Assembly: GCF_001439685.1 (NCBI RefSeq)
Contig: NZ_JYLH01000003.1
Location: 248,001-312,000 of the forward strand
Source of the DNA: Pseudomonas libanensis
GTDB lineage: Bacteria > Pseudomonadota > Gammaproteobacteria > Pseudomonadales > Pseudomonadaceae
Direction: 5' to 3'
DNA: 64,000 nt
The position numbers were made by a program, and so were the translations under genes. Below the pieces are notes generated by a model. It was given only the letters and a program-made list of their open reading frames with translations, was not told the origin of the DNA and did no database searches. Positions 17,132-25,219 of the stretch are shown here, piece by piece; position 1 is the first letter of the stretch, and each line of letters starts with the position of its first letter.

Positions 17132-17998
17132 TTAGTCGTCGAGGGCTTTGACGGACTTGGGCGACAACCGCAGGCTGCGCAAACTGCGCTTCACGCTCTT
17201 GAGGTGGTTGACCAGGCTCGGGCCACGGGCCATGGCCACACCCATCGCCAGCACATCGATCACCACCAGGTGAGCGATGCGCGAGGTCAGCGGCGTATAG
17301 ATTTCGGTGTCTTCATGCACGTCGATCGCCAGGTTCACCGTGGACAATTCCGCCAATGGCGTCTGGCTCGGGCACAGGGTGATCAGCGAAGCGCCGCTCT
17401 CACGCACCAGGTTGGCGGTGATCAGCAAGTCTTTGGAACGACCGGACTGGGATATGCAGATCGCCACGTCAGTGGGCTTCAAGGTCACTGCCGACATTGC
17501 CTGCATGTGCGGGTCGCTGTAGGCCGCAGCCGTCAGCAGAAGGCGAAAGAACTTGTGCTGGGCATCGGCCGCCACCGCGCCCGAGGCACCAAAGCCATAG
17601 AATTCGACACGCTGGGCCTGGGACATGGCGGTCACAGCCTTTTGCAGCTCCACCGGGTCGAGCTTCTCGCGCACTTCCATCAGGGTATGCAGGGTGGTGT
17701 CGAAGATTTTCAGGCTGTAGTCGGCAACAGAGTCGTCTTCATGGATCGCAAACTGGCCGAAGCTCGCACCAGCAGCCAGGCTTTGCGCCAGCTTGAGTTT
17801 CAGATCCTGAAACCCGGAGCAGCCAATGGCGCGGCAGAAGCGCACGATGGTCGGCTCACTGATGCCAACGCTGTGGGCCAGGTCGGCCATGGAACTGTGC
17901 ATTACGGCCGCAGGATCAAGCAGCACATGATCGGCAACCTTGAGTTCCGATTTGCGTAACAGGTGGCGCGACTGGGCGATATGTTGCAACAGGTTCAA
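17132..17998 (-). CDS. RpiR/MurR-family regulator, HexR-like
   Basis: 288 residues. The N-terminal HTH_6 domain (KSELKVADHVLLDPAAVMHS, GISEPTIVRFCRAIGCSGFQ) is followed by a SIS sugar-phosphate domain at about 110-260 (VEFYGFGASGAVAADAQHKF, ISQSGRSKDLL). RpiR regulators sense phosphosugars; HexR senses KDPG and controls central carbon genes. This one is the paralog that sits beside pycR in pseudomonads, not the zwf-linked HexR. A dyad matching the HexR-type box lies 44 bp upstream, implying autoregulation. The effector is probably a sugar phosphate or keto-acid metabolite, consistent with the pyruvate carboxylase genes nearby. Confidence 0.88.
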   Translation of the reverse strand: MNLLQHIAQSRHLLRKSELKVADHVLLDPAAVMHSSMADLAHSVGISEPTIVRFCRAIGCSGFQDLKLKLAQSLAAGASFGQFAIHEDDSVADYSLKIFDTTLHTLMEVREKLDPVELQKAVTAMSQAQRVEFYGFGASGAVAADAQHKFFRLLLTAAAYSDPHMQAMSAVTLKPTDVAICISQSGRSKDLLITANLVRESGASLITLCPSQTPLAELSTVNLAIDVHEDTEIYTPLTSRIAHLVVIDVLAMGVAMARGPSLVNHLKSVKRSLRSLRLSPKSVKALDD

Positions 17999-18042
17999 AG
18001 GGCAGGACTCTTGTTATTGGCAGGCGCCAGGGATGTAGCAAG

Positions 18043-18061
18043 CTTGTAGTTATACTACAAG
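18043..18061 (-). promoter_or_regulatory. HexR-type operator upstream of the RpiR gene
   Basis: CTTGTAGT-TAT-ACTACAAG has perfect 8-bp arms and the TTGTAGTnnnACTACAA form of HexR-type sites. It is placed 44 bp before the start codon, suitable for autorepression. Confidence 0.65.
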
Positions 18062-18162
18062 AAATCTCGTTTTGCCCGTTCGATGCATCACTAAATCGCC
18101 CTGCTCCCCCTCTGGTTTCAGCGGGCAGACGCTATGTAGCCATAAATTCGGCCTACGCTGCG

Positions 18163-21036
18163 TTAAGAAAAATCTGCATTTTTGCGTAACAAATCCGCCA
18201 GCCCTTCGGCCGGCATCGGCTGGCTGATCAGATAACCTTGCACTTCGTCGCACTGCTCACCGCGGAGAAATTCCAGCTGCTGCTGATCTTCCACACCTTC
18301 GGCCACGACCTTGAGCGCCAACCCATGGGCCATGGCGATGATTGCACGGGTGATAGCCGCATCCTCACGCCCCTGGCCAAGGCCACGGATAAAGGTCTGG
18401 TCGATCTTCACGTAGTCCACCGGAATGCGCTTGAGGTAGCTGAGGGAGGAATAACCTGTGCCAAAGTCGTCGATGGCCAGTTTCACCCCCAGGTCGCGCA
18501 ACTGCTGGAAGGTGGCGATGATGTGTTCAACGCTGTCGAGCAACTGGCTTTCAGTCAGCTCCAGCTCCAGGTATTGAGGGTCCAGGCCGGTTTCTTCCAA
18601 GACCTGGCGCACCAGGCTGACCAGCTTGCCCTGGCGCAACTGATGCACCGACAAGTTGACTGATACCCGAATCGGCGCGAGCCCCTGGCGCTGCCACTCA
18701 CAAGCCTGCCAACACGCCTGGCGCAGCACGAACTCGCCCAACGGCACGATCAAGCCGGTTTCTTCGGCCAGGCCGATAAAGTCCCCCGGCGGCACCATGC
18801 CCCATTGCGGATGCTCCCAGCGGATCAGCGCCTCGGCGGCATTCAGCTTGCCGGTGGCCAGGCACAGTTTAGGCTGGTAGAACACACTCAAATGACGCTC
18901 TTCGATGGCTTTACGCAGGTGATTTTCCAGCTGCAAACGCTCCAGGGTGCTGGCTTGCAGGCTGTCGGTGTAAAACTGGAAATTATTCCCACCCAAGTGC
19001 TTGGCGTGCTGCATGGCCATATTTGATTGGCTGACCAATGCAGAAATTTCCCGCGCATTATCCGGCAGCAAACTGACCCCCATTGAGGCGCTGACCACCA
19101 GCTCATGCCCCTCCACCGTCACCGGTACACGCAGTTTTGCCAGCAGCCGCGTCGCTACCCGTGCCAGGCTCGACAAGTTGCCGTAGGCGTCGAAGAGCAC
19201 GGCAAATTCGTCACCGGACAGCCGCGCAATGGTGTCGGCTTCAGGCAACGCGTTAATCAAACGCCGGGCCATTTTCTGCAATAACTGGTCGGCTACCTCA
19301 TGGCCCAGGCTGTCATTGAGCAACTTGAAGCGGTCCAGGTTGATGTGCAGCAGCGCCAGGCTGCGCCCGCCCTGACGCACACGCTGGTGGGCCTCGCGCA
19401 GGCGTTCGCGAAACAGCGAGCGGTTGGCCAGGCCGGTCAGTTCATCGTAGTGAGTGAGGTAGCGCATACGCTCCTCGGATTCGCGCCGCGCCGACAGATC
19501 GGCGAAAAAACCCACGATATGGCTGACGTTTCCCCGAACATCGCGCACTACGTTAAGTTGCAGCCACTGCGGGTAGAGCTCGCCGTTCTTGCGCGTTTCC
19601 ACCAACTCGCCCTGCCAGGTACCGTGGCTGAGCAGCGCCTGGCGAATCACCGGGAAGTGGCGTCGCGCATCGCGGCTGCTGGGCAGTTCCACCACATTGC
19701 GGCCAAGCATGTCGTCGATGTCAAAACCGGTGACACGGCTGAATGCCTGGTTCACCGCGATCAGCACGTATTCGGGATCGAGGATCACGATGCCTTCGCT
19801 GGCCGCCTCGAACACCGTCGAGGCGAGCCGTTGCTGTTCTTCCAGCGCCTTACTGGCGCTTATGTCGCGGCGCGTGCCGAGCATGCGAGTCACGCGGCCG
19901 TTGGGCGCACGCTCCACCGCACGGCCACGGTCCTGGATCCACACCCAATGCCCGTCACCATGGCGCACCCGGTATTCCACCTGATAGTCCTCGCTACGGC
20001 CTTTGAGATGCTCCACCAGCGCACGCTTGAGCAGCGGCAGGTCGTCGGGGTGCAGGCGCGGCTTGAGGTGGCCGAGCATCGCCGTGACGTACTCGGGCTC
20101 CAGGCCGAACAGCTCCTTGAGTTGGGTGTGGTGGACTTCGTCGGTTTGCAGGTTCCAATCCCACAGACCCAGTTCGCTGGCTTGCAGGGCCATGGCCAGG
20201 CGCGCTTCGCTTTTATTCAGGGCGAGGCTGGCGGCATCCAGCTCCTGGCTGCGTCGCGCCATACCGTCTTGGAGGCCGACCTGGGCGTCGCGCAAGTCCT
20301 GTTCAACCTGGCGGCGCTGCTCGACTTCACGCACCAGTTCCAGGTTCAATTGTTCGCTGCGTTGCTGCGCCTGTTGCAAATGCTCGATCAGGGCCTGGTT
20401 CTGGAAGCGTCGCAACAGCCCGCGTTGGATCAGGCGGTTGATTTGCCAGGCCACCAGGCTCAGGGACGCCAGCAGGATCAGGCCGAGCACACCCCAGCCC
20501 TGCTGCTGGGCGGTGCCATTCCAGAACAGATAGACGATGGCCGGCACCAGGCACGGCAAGGCAAACGACAGGAAGGCCCAAAGGCTCACGGCATAGGCCA
20601 CGCTGGCCGACAATGAGGCCGCGCCGATCAGGCCAAACACCCAGGCCTGGTGCATAAAGCTGTCGGCGGGCACCAGGGCAATAGCCGCAACGGACAGGGT
20701 CAGGCCACTGACTGCCGAGCCGAGCATGAACATACGCCGCCACACCGGTTGGGCCTGGCGGCTGGGCATCGCCGAATCAAAGGCCGCCACCTGGATCACA
20801 CGTATCGCCACCAGAGCCAGCAACCAGAGCAGCCAGATGCTATCGAGCAGGTACTGCTCGGGGTTCCACAGCAACCAGGCACAGACCAGGCCGTTGACCA
20901 ACATCAGCAAGGTCGGCAGCAGCGACCCCTGATAGAGCAGGCGTGTGCGCTCGACCGCCATTTCGGTTGCATAGTGTTTACGGATGAGCTGCGCAGGCGC
21001 CGCCGAGGGGCCTAACAGGTCGGTGCTGAGGGTCAT
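18163..21036 (-). CDS. membrane-bound PAS-GGDEF-EAL c-di-GMP protein
   Basis: About 957 residues from ATG 21036 (MTLSTDLLGPS...). Upstream in-frame codons exist but lack family support. Order: an N-terminal block of about six membrane helices (residues about 30-190), a coiled coil, two PAS domains, GGDEF, then EAL. The GGDEF signature reads SGDEF and the usual RxxD inhibitory site is not kept (PEAD at that place). The EAL domain has AEALIRWEHP, VNLSVHQLR, ELELTESQLL, DDFGTGYSSL and VAEGVE, so phosphodiesterase activity is likely. It may be a bifunctional enzyme responding to membrane or PAS-sensed input. No partner gene is adjacent. Confidence 0.92.
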   Translation of the reverse strand: MTLSTDLLGPSAAPAQLIRKHYATEMAVERTRLLYQGSLLPTLLMLVNGLVCAWLLWNPEQYLLDSIWLLWLLALVAIRVIQVAAFDSAMPSRQAQPVWRRMFMLGSAVSGLTLSVAAIALVPADSFMHQAWVFGLIGAASLSASVAYAVSLWAFLSFALPCLVPAIVYLFWNGTAQQQGWGVLGLILLASLSLVAWQINRLIQRGLLRRFQNQALIEHLQQAQQRSEQLNLELVREVEQRRQVEQDLRDAQVGLQDGMARRSQELDAASLALNKSEARLAMALQASELGLWDWNLQTDEVHHTQLKELFGLEPEYVTAMLGHLKPRLHPDDLPLLKRALVEHLKGRSEDYQVEYRVRHGDGHWVWIQDRGRAVERAPNGRVTRMLGTRRDISASKALEEQQRLASTVFEAASEGIVILDPEYVLIAVNQAFSRVTGFDIDDMLGRNVVELPSSRDARRHFPVIRQALLSHGTWQGELVETRKNGELYPQWLQLNVVRDVRGNVSHIVGFFADLSARRESEERMRYLTHYDELTGLANRSLFRERLREAHQRVRQGGRSLALLHINLDRFKLLNDSLGHEVADQLLQKMARRLINALPEADTIARLSGDEFAVLFDAYGNLSSLARVATRLLAKLRVPVTVEGHELVVSASMGVSLLPDNAREISALVSQSNMAMQHAKHLGGNNFQFYTDSLQASTLERLQLENHLRKAIEERHLSVFYQPKLCLATGKLNAAEALIRWEHPQWGMVPPGDFIGLAEETGLIVPLGEFVLRQACWQACEWQRQGLAPIRVSVNLSVHQLRQGKLVSLVRQVLEETGLDPQYLELELTESQLLDSVEHIIATFQQLRDLGVKLAIDDFGTGYSSLSYLKRIPVDYVKIDQTFIRGLGQGREDAAITRAIIAMAHGLALKVVAEGVEDQQQLEFLRGEQCDEVQGYLISQPMPAEGLADLLRKNADFS

Positions 21037-21314
21037 AGGCGGTGTTCTTATAATGGTGAGCCCGGAACGTCGACGGAGCATACACAAGCAAGTGCCTGGG
21101 CCAAACTGCTCTAAGTCATAAAAAACCTCGGCAATGGCCCGCAAACCTTTGGCGCAGACGGCTTGAGCAAGACGCAGCGCGGGCTGCGGCCCATGACCAA
21201 CCAGTCATCCCTCTCGGCAGAATGTCTGCCCGGTCGACAGCGTTCCGGATGTTTTGCGTCGACCACCTGGCATTGGGATTTGCCCGAGCCCCCTTAGGCC
21301 CATAGAATGCGTCG

Positions 21315-23498
21315 ATGCGCGATGATCTCTCTCTTTTGTTGAACTCCCTCAACGATGCCCAACGCCAGGCCGTAGCGGCCCCCGTTGGCCGTCAGTTGGT
21401 CCTGGCCGGTGCTGGCTCCGGTAAAACCCGAGTGCTGGTGCACCGTATCGCCTGGTTGATCCAGGTCGAAAACGCGTCCCCACATTCCATCCTGTCGGTG
21501 ACCTTCACCAACAAGGCCGCTGCCGAGATGCGCCATCGCATCGAGCAGTTGATGGGCATCAGCCCGGCCGGCATGTGGGTGGGCACCTTCCACGGCCTGG
21601 CGCACCGCCTGTTGCGGGCGCATTGGCAGGAAGCGGGGCTGAGCCAGACCTTCCAGATTCTCGACAGCGACGACCAGCAGCGCCTGGTCAAGCGCGTGAT
21701 CCGCGAACTGGGCCTCGACGAGCAGCGTTGGCCGGCGCGCCAGGCCCAATGGTTTATCAATGGCCAGAAGGACGAGGGCCTGCGCCCGCAGCATATCCAG
21801 GCCAGCGGCGATCTTTTCCTGGCGACCATGCGCAGCATTTATGAAGCCTACGAGGCGGCGTGCTTGCGTGCCGGCGTGATCGACTTCTCCGAACTGTTGC
21901 TGCGCGCCCTCGACCTGTGGCGTGACAACCCCGGTTTGCTGGCCCATTACCAGAAGCGCTTCCGCCATATCCTGGTGGACGAGTTCCAAGACACCAATGC
22001 CGTGCAATACGCCTGGTTGCGCCTGCTGGCCAAGGGCGGCGACAGCCTGATGGTGGTGGGCGATGACGACCAGTCGATCTACGGCTGGCGCGGCGCGAAA
22101 ATCGAGAACATCTACCAGTACTCCGAAGACTTCCCGGACGCGGTGACCATCCGCCTGGAGCAGAACTACCGCTCCACCGCCGGGATCCTCAAGGCTGCCA
22201 ACGCCTTGATCGCCAACAACACCGGGCGCCTGGGCAAAGAGCTGTGGACCGACGGCGGCGAAGGCGAAGCGATCAACCTGTACGCGGCGTTCAACGAGCA
22301 CGATGAAGCGCGCTACGTGGTGGAAACCATCGAAAGCGCGCTGAAAACCGGCCTGGCGCGCAGCGATATCGCGATCCTGTACCGTTCCAACGCCCAGTCG
22401 CGGGTGTTGGAGGAGGCCTTGCTGCGCGAACGCATCCCCTACCGTATCTATGGCGGCCAGCGCTTCTTCGAACGGGCCGAAATCAAGAACGCCATGGCCT
22501 ACCTGCGCTTGCTCGAGGGCCGTGGCAACGATGCGGCGCTGGAGCGGGTGATCAACATCCCGGCCCGCGGTATCGGCGAGAAAACCGTCGAGGCGATCCG
22601 CGACCATGCACGCCATGCCGATGTGTCGATGTGGGAAGCCATGCGTTTGCTGATCGCCAACAAAGGCCTGACCGGCCGCGCCGCCGGGGCTCTGGGTGTG
22701 TTTGTCGAGCTGATCGAGAACCTGGCCGCCAAGTGCGCCGAAATGCCCCTGCACCTGATGACCCAGACCGTAATCGAGCAGTCCGGGCTGATCGCTTATC
22801 ACGAAGCGGAAAAAGGCGAGAAAGGCCAGGCCCGGGTAGAAAACCTTGAGGAACTGGTCAGCGCCGCCCGCGCCTTCGAAAATGCCGACGAGGACGAGGA
22901 GCTGACGCCGCTCGCCGCCTTCCTGGGCCATGCGTCGCTGGAAGCCGGCGATACCCAGGCCGATGAGCACGAAGACAGCATTCAGCTGATGACCTTGCAC
23001 AGCGCCAAGGGCCTGGAATTCCCCTACGTATTCCTGGTGGGCATGGAAGAAGGCCTGTTCCCCCACAAGATGAGCCTGGAAGAACCCGGCCGCCTCGAGG
23101 AAGAACGCCGCCTGGCCTATGTGGGCATTACCCGGGCGATGCAGAACCTGGTGATGACCTATGCCGAGACCCGACGCCTGTACGGCAGCGAAACCTACAA
23201 CAAGGTGTCGCGCTTTGTACGTGAAGTACCGAAAGGGCTGATCCAGGAAGTGCGCCTCTCCAACAGCGTCAGCCGCCCGTTCGGCGGTGGTCAGCAGCAA
23301 AACTCCAGCACCATGTTCGCCGGCTCCGAGATTCCGCAAACCCCGTTCAGCCTGGGCCAGCAGGTCAGGCATGCGATCTTCGGCGAGGGCGTGATCCTCA
23401 ACTTCGAAGGCGCCGGTGCCCAGGCGCGGGTGCAGGTGAACTTCGCCGAAGGCAGCAAGTGGCTGATGATGGGCTACGCAAAGCTCGAAGCGGTCTGA
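21315..23498 (+). CDS. uvrD: DNA helicase II (UvrD)
   Basis: 727 residues, full-length superfamily 1A helicase. Walker A is AGAGSGKT (residues 31-38). Other motifs visible are SVTFTNKAAAEMR (Ia), LVDEFQDTN (II), VGDDDQSIYGWRGA (III), LEQNYRS (IV), LMTLHSAKGLEFP (V) and RLAYVGITRAM (VI). The C-terminus carries the short Tudor-like UvrD/PcrA tail (FSLGQQVRHAIFGEGVILNF). It unwinds DNA 3'-5' in nucleotide-excision and mismatch repair. It is a single gene, flanked downstream by a GC-rich hairpin at 23540. The 735-residue frame on the opposite strand is a shadow. Confidence 0.97.
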   Translation: MRDDLSLLLNSLNDAQRQAVAAPVGRQLVLAGAGSGKTRVLVHRIAWLIQVENASPHSILSVTFTNKAAAEMRHRIEQLMGISPAGMWVGTFHGLAHRLLRAHWQEAGLSQTFQILDSDDQQRLVKRVIRELGLDEQRWPARQAQWFINGQKDEGLRPQHIQASGDLFLATMRSIYEAYEAACLRAGVIDFSELLLRALDLWRDNPGLLAHYQKRFRHILVDEFQDTNAVQYAWLRLLAKGGDSLMVVGDDDQSIYGWRGAKIENIYQYSEDFPDAVTIRLEQNYRSTAGILKAANALIANNTGRLGKELWTDGGEGEAINLYAAFNEHDEARYVVETIESALKTGLARSDIAILYRSNAQSRVLEEALLRERIPYRIYGGQRFFERAEIKNAMAYLRLLEGRGNDAALERVINIPARGIGEKTVEAIRDHARHADVSMWEAMRLLIANKGLTGRAAGALGVFVELIENLAAKCAEMPLHLMTQTVIEQSGLIAYHEAEKGEKGQARVENLEELVSAARAFENADEDEELTPLAAFLGHASLEAGDTQADEHEDSIQLMTLHSAKGLEFPYVFLVGMEEGLFPHKMSLEEPGRLEEERRLAYVGITRAMQNLVMTYAETRRLYGSETYNKVSRFVREVPKGLIQEVRLSNSVSRPFGGGQQQNSSTMFAGSEIPQTPFSLGQQVRHAIFGEGVILNFEGAGAQARVQVNFAEGSKWLMMGYAKLEAV

Positions 23499-23539
23499 CA
23501 CGCTCCTAAAGAGAACGGTTCAACATGAAGGTTACGGCT

Positions 23540-23564
23540 GCGCCCTTGTATTTCACGAGGGCGC
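23540..23564 (+). terminator. hairpin downstream of uvrD
   Basis: GCGCCCT...AGGGCGC forms a perfect 7-bp stem with an 11-nt loop, 42 bp after the uvrD stop. No T tract follows, so it is a weak or factor-assisted terminator at best. Confidence 0.35.
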
Positions 23565-23700
23565 GCCAATATCTGTAATACGTCCTACAGACCCTTCGGA
23601 TTCGGTCTTACGCAAAAGCCCGAAACATTATGCCGCTAGCCACTGTCACGACACCTGTGCAACATGGCGCGCGTGCAATCCACAAATGGGAATTCCCTTT

Positions 23701-24573
23701 ATGAAACGTTTTCTTAGCATCGCCATGGCGTTGTGCATCGGCTTGACGATGAGCCTCGACGCCAACGCCAAACGCTTCGGTGGCGGCAAAAGCTCAGGCG
23801 CGGCGCCGACTCACCAGACCAGCCAGATGGCTCCAACCGCCGGTGCCGGCGGTGCTGCCGCCACTGCGGGCGCAGCCGGTGCCGCTGGCGCTGCTGCCAA
23901 GGCCGGCGGTGCTTCGCGCTGGCTGGGCCCGCTGGCCGGCATCGCCGCCGGTGGCCTGCTCGCCTCCATGTTCATGGGCGGCGGCTTCGAGGGCATGCAG
24001 ATCTTCGATATCCTGATCCTGGCCGTCATTGCTTTCGTGATCTTCCGCTTTATCGCTGCCCGTCGTCGCAAGCAGCAGGAGCACCTGGCTCCAGCCGGCG
24101 CGCCGATGCAGCGTGAAGTATTCGAGCAGAAGCCTGCCATGGGTTCGATCTTCGGTGGTTCGCCAGCACCTGCCGCTGCCGCCCGTCCGGTGATCAACGC
24201 ACCGGCCTGGTTCAACGAAGAGCGTTTCGTCGAAGCGGCCCGCAGCCACTTCCAGTCCCTGCAACAGCACTGGGATGCCAACGAAATGGACAAGATCTCC
24301 GAGTTCGTGACCCCGCAACTGCTGGAGTTCCTCAAGCGCGAACGTGCCGAGATCGGTGACGCGTTCCAGTCGACCTACATCGACGACCTGCGCGTACAAC
24401 TGGACGGTGTGGATGATCGCGCCGACAAGACCATCGCCACCCTGACCTTCAGCGGCGTGTCGAAGACCTCGCGCTTCGACCAGGGCGAAGTGTTCAGCGA
24501 AAGCTGGAACATGGAACGTGCACAGGGCGAGGACCAGCCATGGCTGGTGGCCGGTATCCGCCAGAACGGCTGA
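23701..24573 (+). CDS. Tim44-domain secreted/membrane protein
   Basis: 290 residues. The signal peptide is KRFLSIAMALCIGLTMSL up to about NA. An Ala/Gly-rich segment follows, with a membrane helix at about 105-120 (IFDILILAVIAFVIFRFIA). A C-terminal Tim44-like domain begins near residue 165 (PAWFNEERFVEAARSHFQSL). The Tim44 fold (NTF2-like) in bacteria occurs in envelope proteins of unknown function; the mitochondrial member tethers Hsp70, but that role cannot be transferred. The ATG at 23701 was chosen because it gives the signal peptide directly; ATG 23686 adds five residues. A strong terminator follows. Confidence 0.85.
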   Translation: MKRFLSIAMALCIGLTMSLDANAKRFGGGKSSGAAPTHQTSQMAPTAGAGGAAATAGAAGAAGAAAKAGGASRWLGPLAGIAAGGLLASMFMGGGFEGMQIFDILILAVIAFVIFRFIAARRRKQQEHLAPAGAPMQREVFEQKPAMGSIFGGSPAPAAAARPVINAPAWFNEERFVEAARSHFQSLQQHWDANEMDKISEFVTPQLLEFLKRERAEIGDAFQSTYIDDLRVQLDGVDDRADKTIATLTFSGVSKTSRFDQGEVFSESWNMERAQGEDQPWLVAGIRQNG

Positions 24574-24602
24574 AACCTGCAAGTTTGAGCAAGCGGTAAC
24601 AA

Positions 24603-24624
24603 AACCCCGGACATGTCCGGGGTT
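24603..24624 (+). terminator. rho-independent terminator of the Tim44-domain gene
   Basis: AACCCCGGACATGTCCGGGGTT forms a near-continuous perfect stem followed by TTTTC, 30 bp after the stop. The A-rich 5' side could also serve the opposite strand. Confidence 0.85.
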
Positions 24625-24707
24625 TTCTATTTCACGGTTGCACTTATAGCGAGCTACTGTATAAAACGCCCCTATAAACCGCGCCATCTAGCAAGAGGAT
24701 CCCGGCC

Positions 24708-25115
24708 GTGGAAGAAATCATCGAACAATTGCGTGAAGCCAACGAACCGGTCCCGGTTCCCTTGGAGCTGCCTGACGAAGACCAACTGGTTGAGATCGAA
24801 GAACAACTGTTCATCGACATCCCGTTTGTCTTTCGCGAATTCCTGCTGACCGTCAGTGACGTGGTGTACGGCAGCCTGGAGCCGGTGACCGTCACCGACC
24901 CACAATCCCATACCTACCTGCCGGACGTTGCCGCCAACGCCTGGGATGCCGGCGTCGACCGCAGCATGATCCCGATCTGCCAGGACGGCGATGACTACTA
25001 CTGCGTCGAAGAAGACGGCACCGTGGTGCTGTGGTCCGGCGAAGAAGAACTCGTTACCGAAGAAACCTGGGAATCGGTGTGGCACTGGGCGCGGGACGTC
25101 TGGCTCGAAAGCTGA
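24708..25115 (+). CDS. SMI1/KNR4 (SUKH) family protein
   Basis: 135 residues, very acidic, from a GTG with AGAGGA upstream. The SUKH fold is suggested by IEEQLFIDIPFVFREFLLTV, YGSLEPVTVTD, the central PDVAANAWDAGVDRSMIPIC and QDGDDYYCVEEDGTVVLWSG. In many bacteria SUKH proteins are immunity proteins of contact-dependent toxins, but this one stands alone with no toxin or Rhs gene nearby. Housekeeping copies like this are widespread in pseudomonads with unknown function. It has its own promoter space after the Tim44 terminator and is followed by a REP doublet. Confidence 0.8.
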   Translation: MEEIIEQLREANEPVPVPLELPDEDQLVEIEEQLFIDIPFVFREFLLTVSDVVYGSLEPVTVTDPQSHTYLPDVAANAWDAGVDRSMIPICQDGDDYYCVEEDGTVVLWSGEEELVTEETWESVWHWARDVWLES

Positions 25116-25124
25116 GGCCTTTGC

Positions 25125-25219
25125 AGGAGTCGAGCTTGCTCGCGAGAAACCTGAGGGCGCCACTGGGTGTCAGGTTTCCCGCGTTATCGCTAACGATCTT
25201 CGCGAGCAAGCTCGCTCCT
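25125..25219. repeat. REP doublet of a second family (CGAGCTTGCTCGCGA)
   Basis: AGGAGTCGAGCTTGCTCGCG at one end is matched in inverted orientation by TTCGCGAGCAAGCTCGCTCC at the other. It is a different REP sequence from the GTGGGAGC elements. Its right end touches the stop of the antiporter gene. Confidence 0.85.

Noticed and set aside
21294..23501. 735-codon open frame on the minus strand opposite uvrD
   Set aside because: It mirrors a gene with complete helicase motifs, has an odd His/Gln-rich composition and no recognisable domain; a GC-rich codon-bias shadow.
24708..25115. SMI1/KNR4 protein as an immunity gene of a toxin system
   Set aside because: No toxin, Rhs, T6SS or CDI gene nearby; neighbours are an envelope protein and an antiporter.
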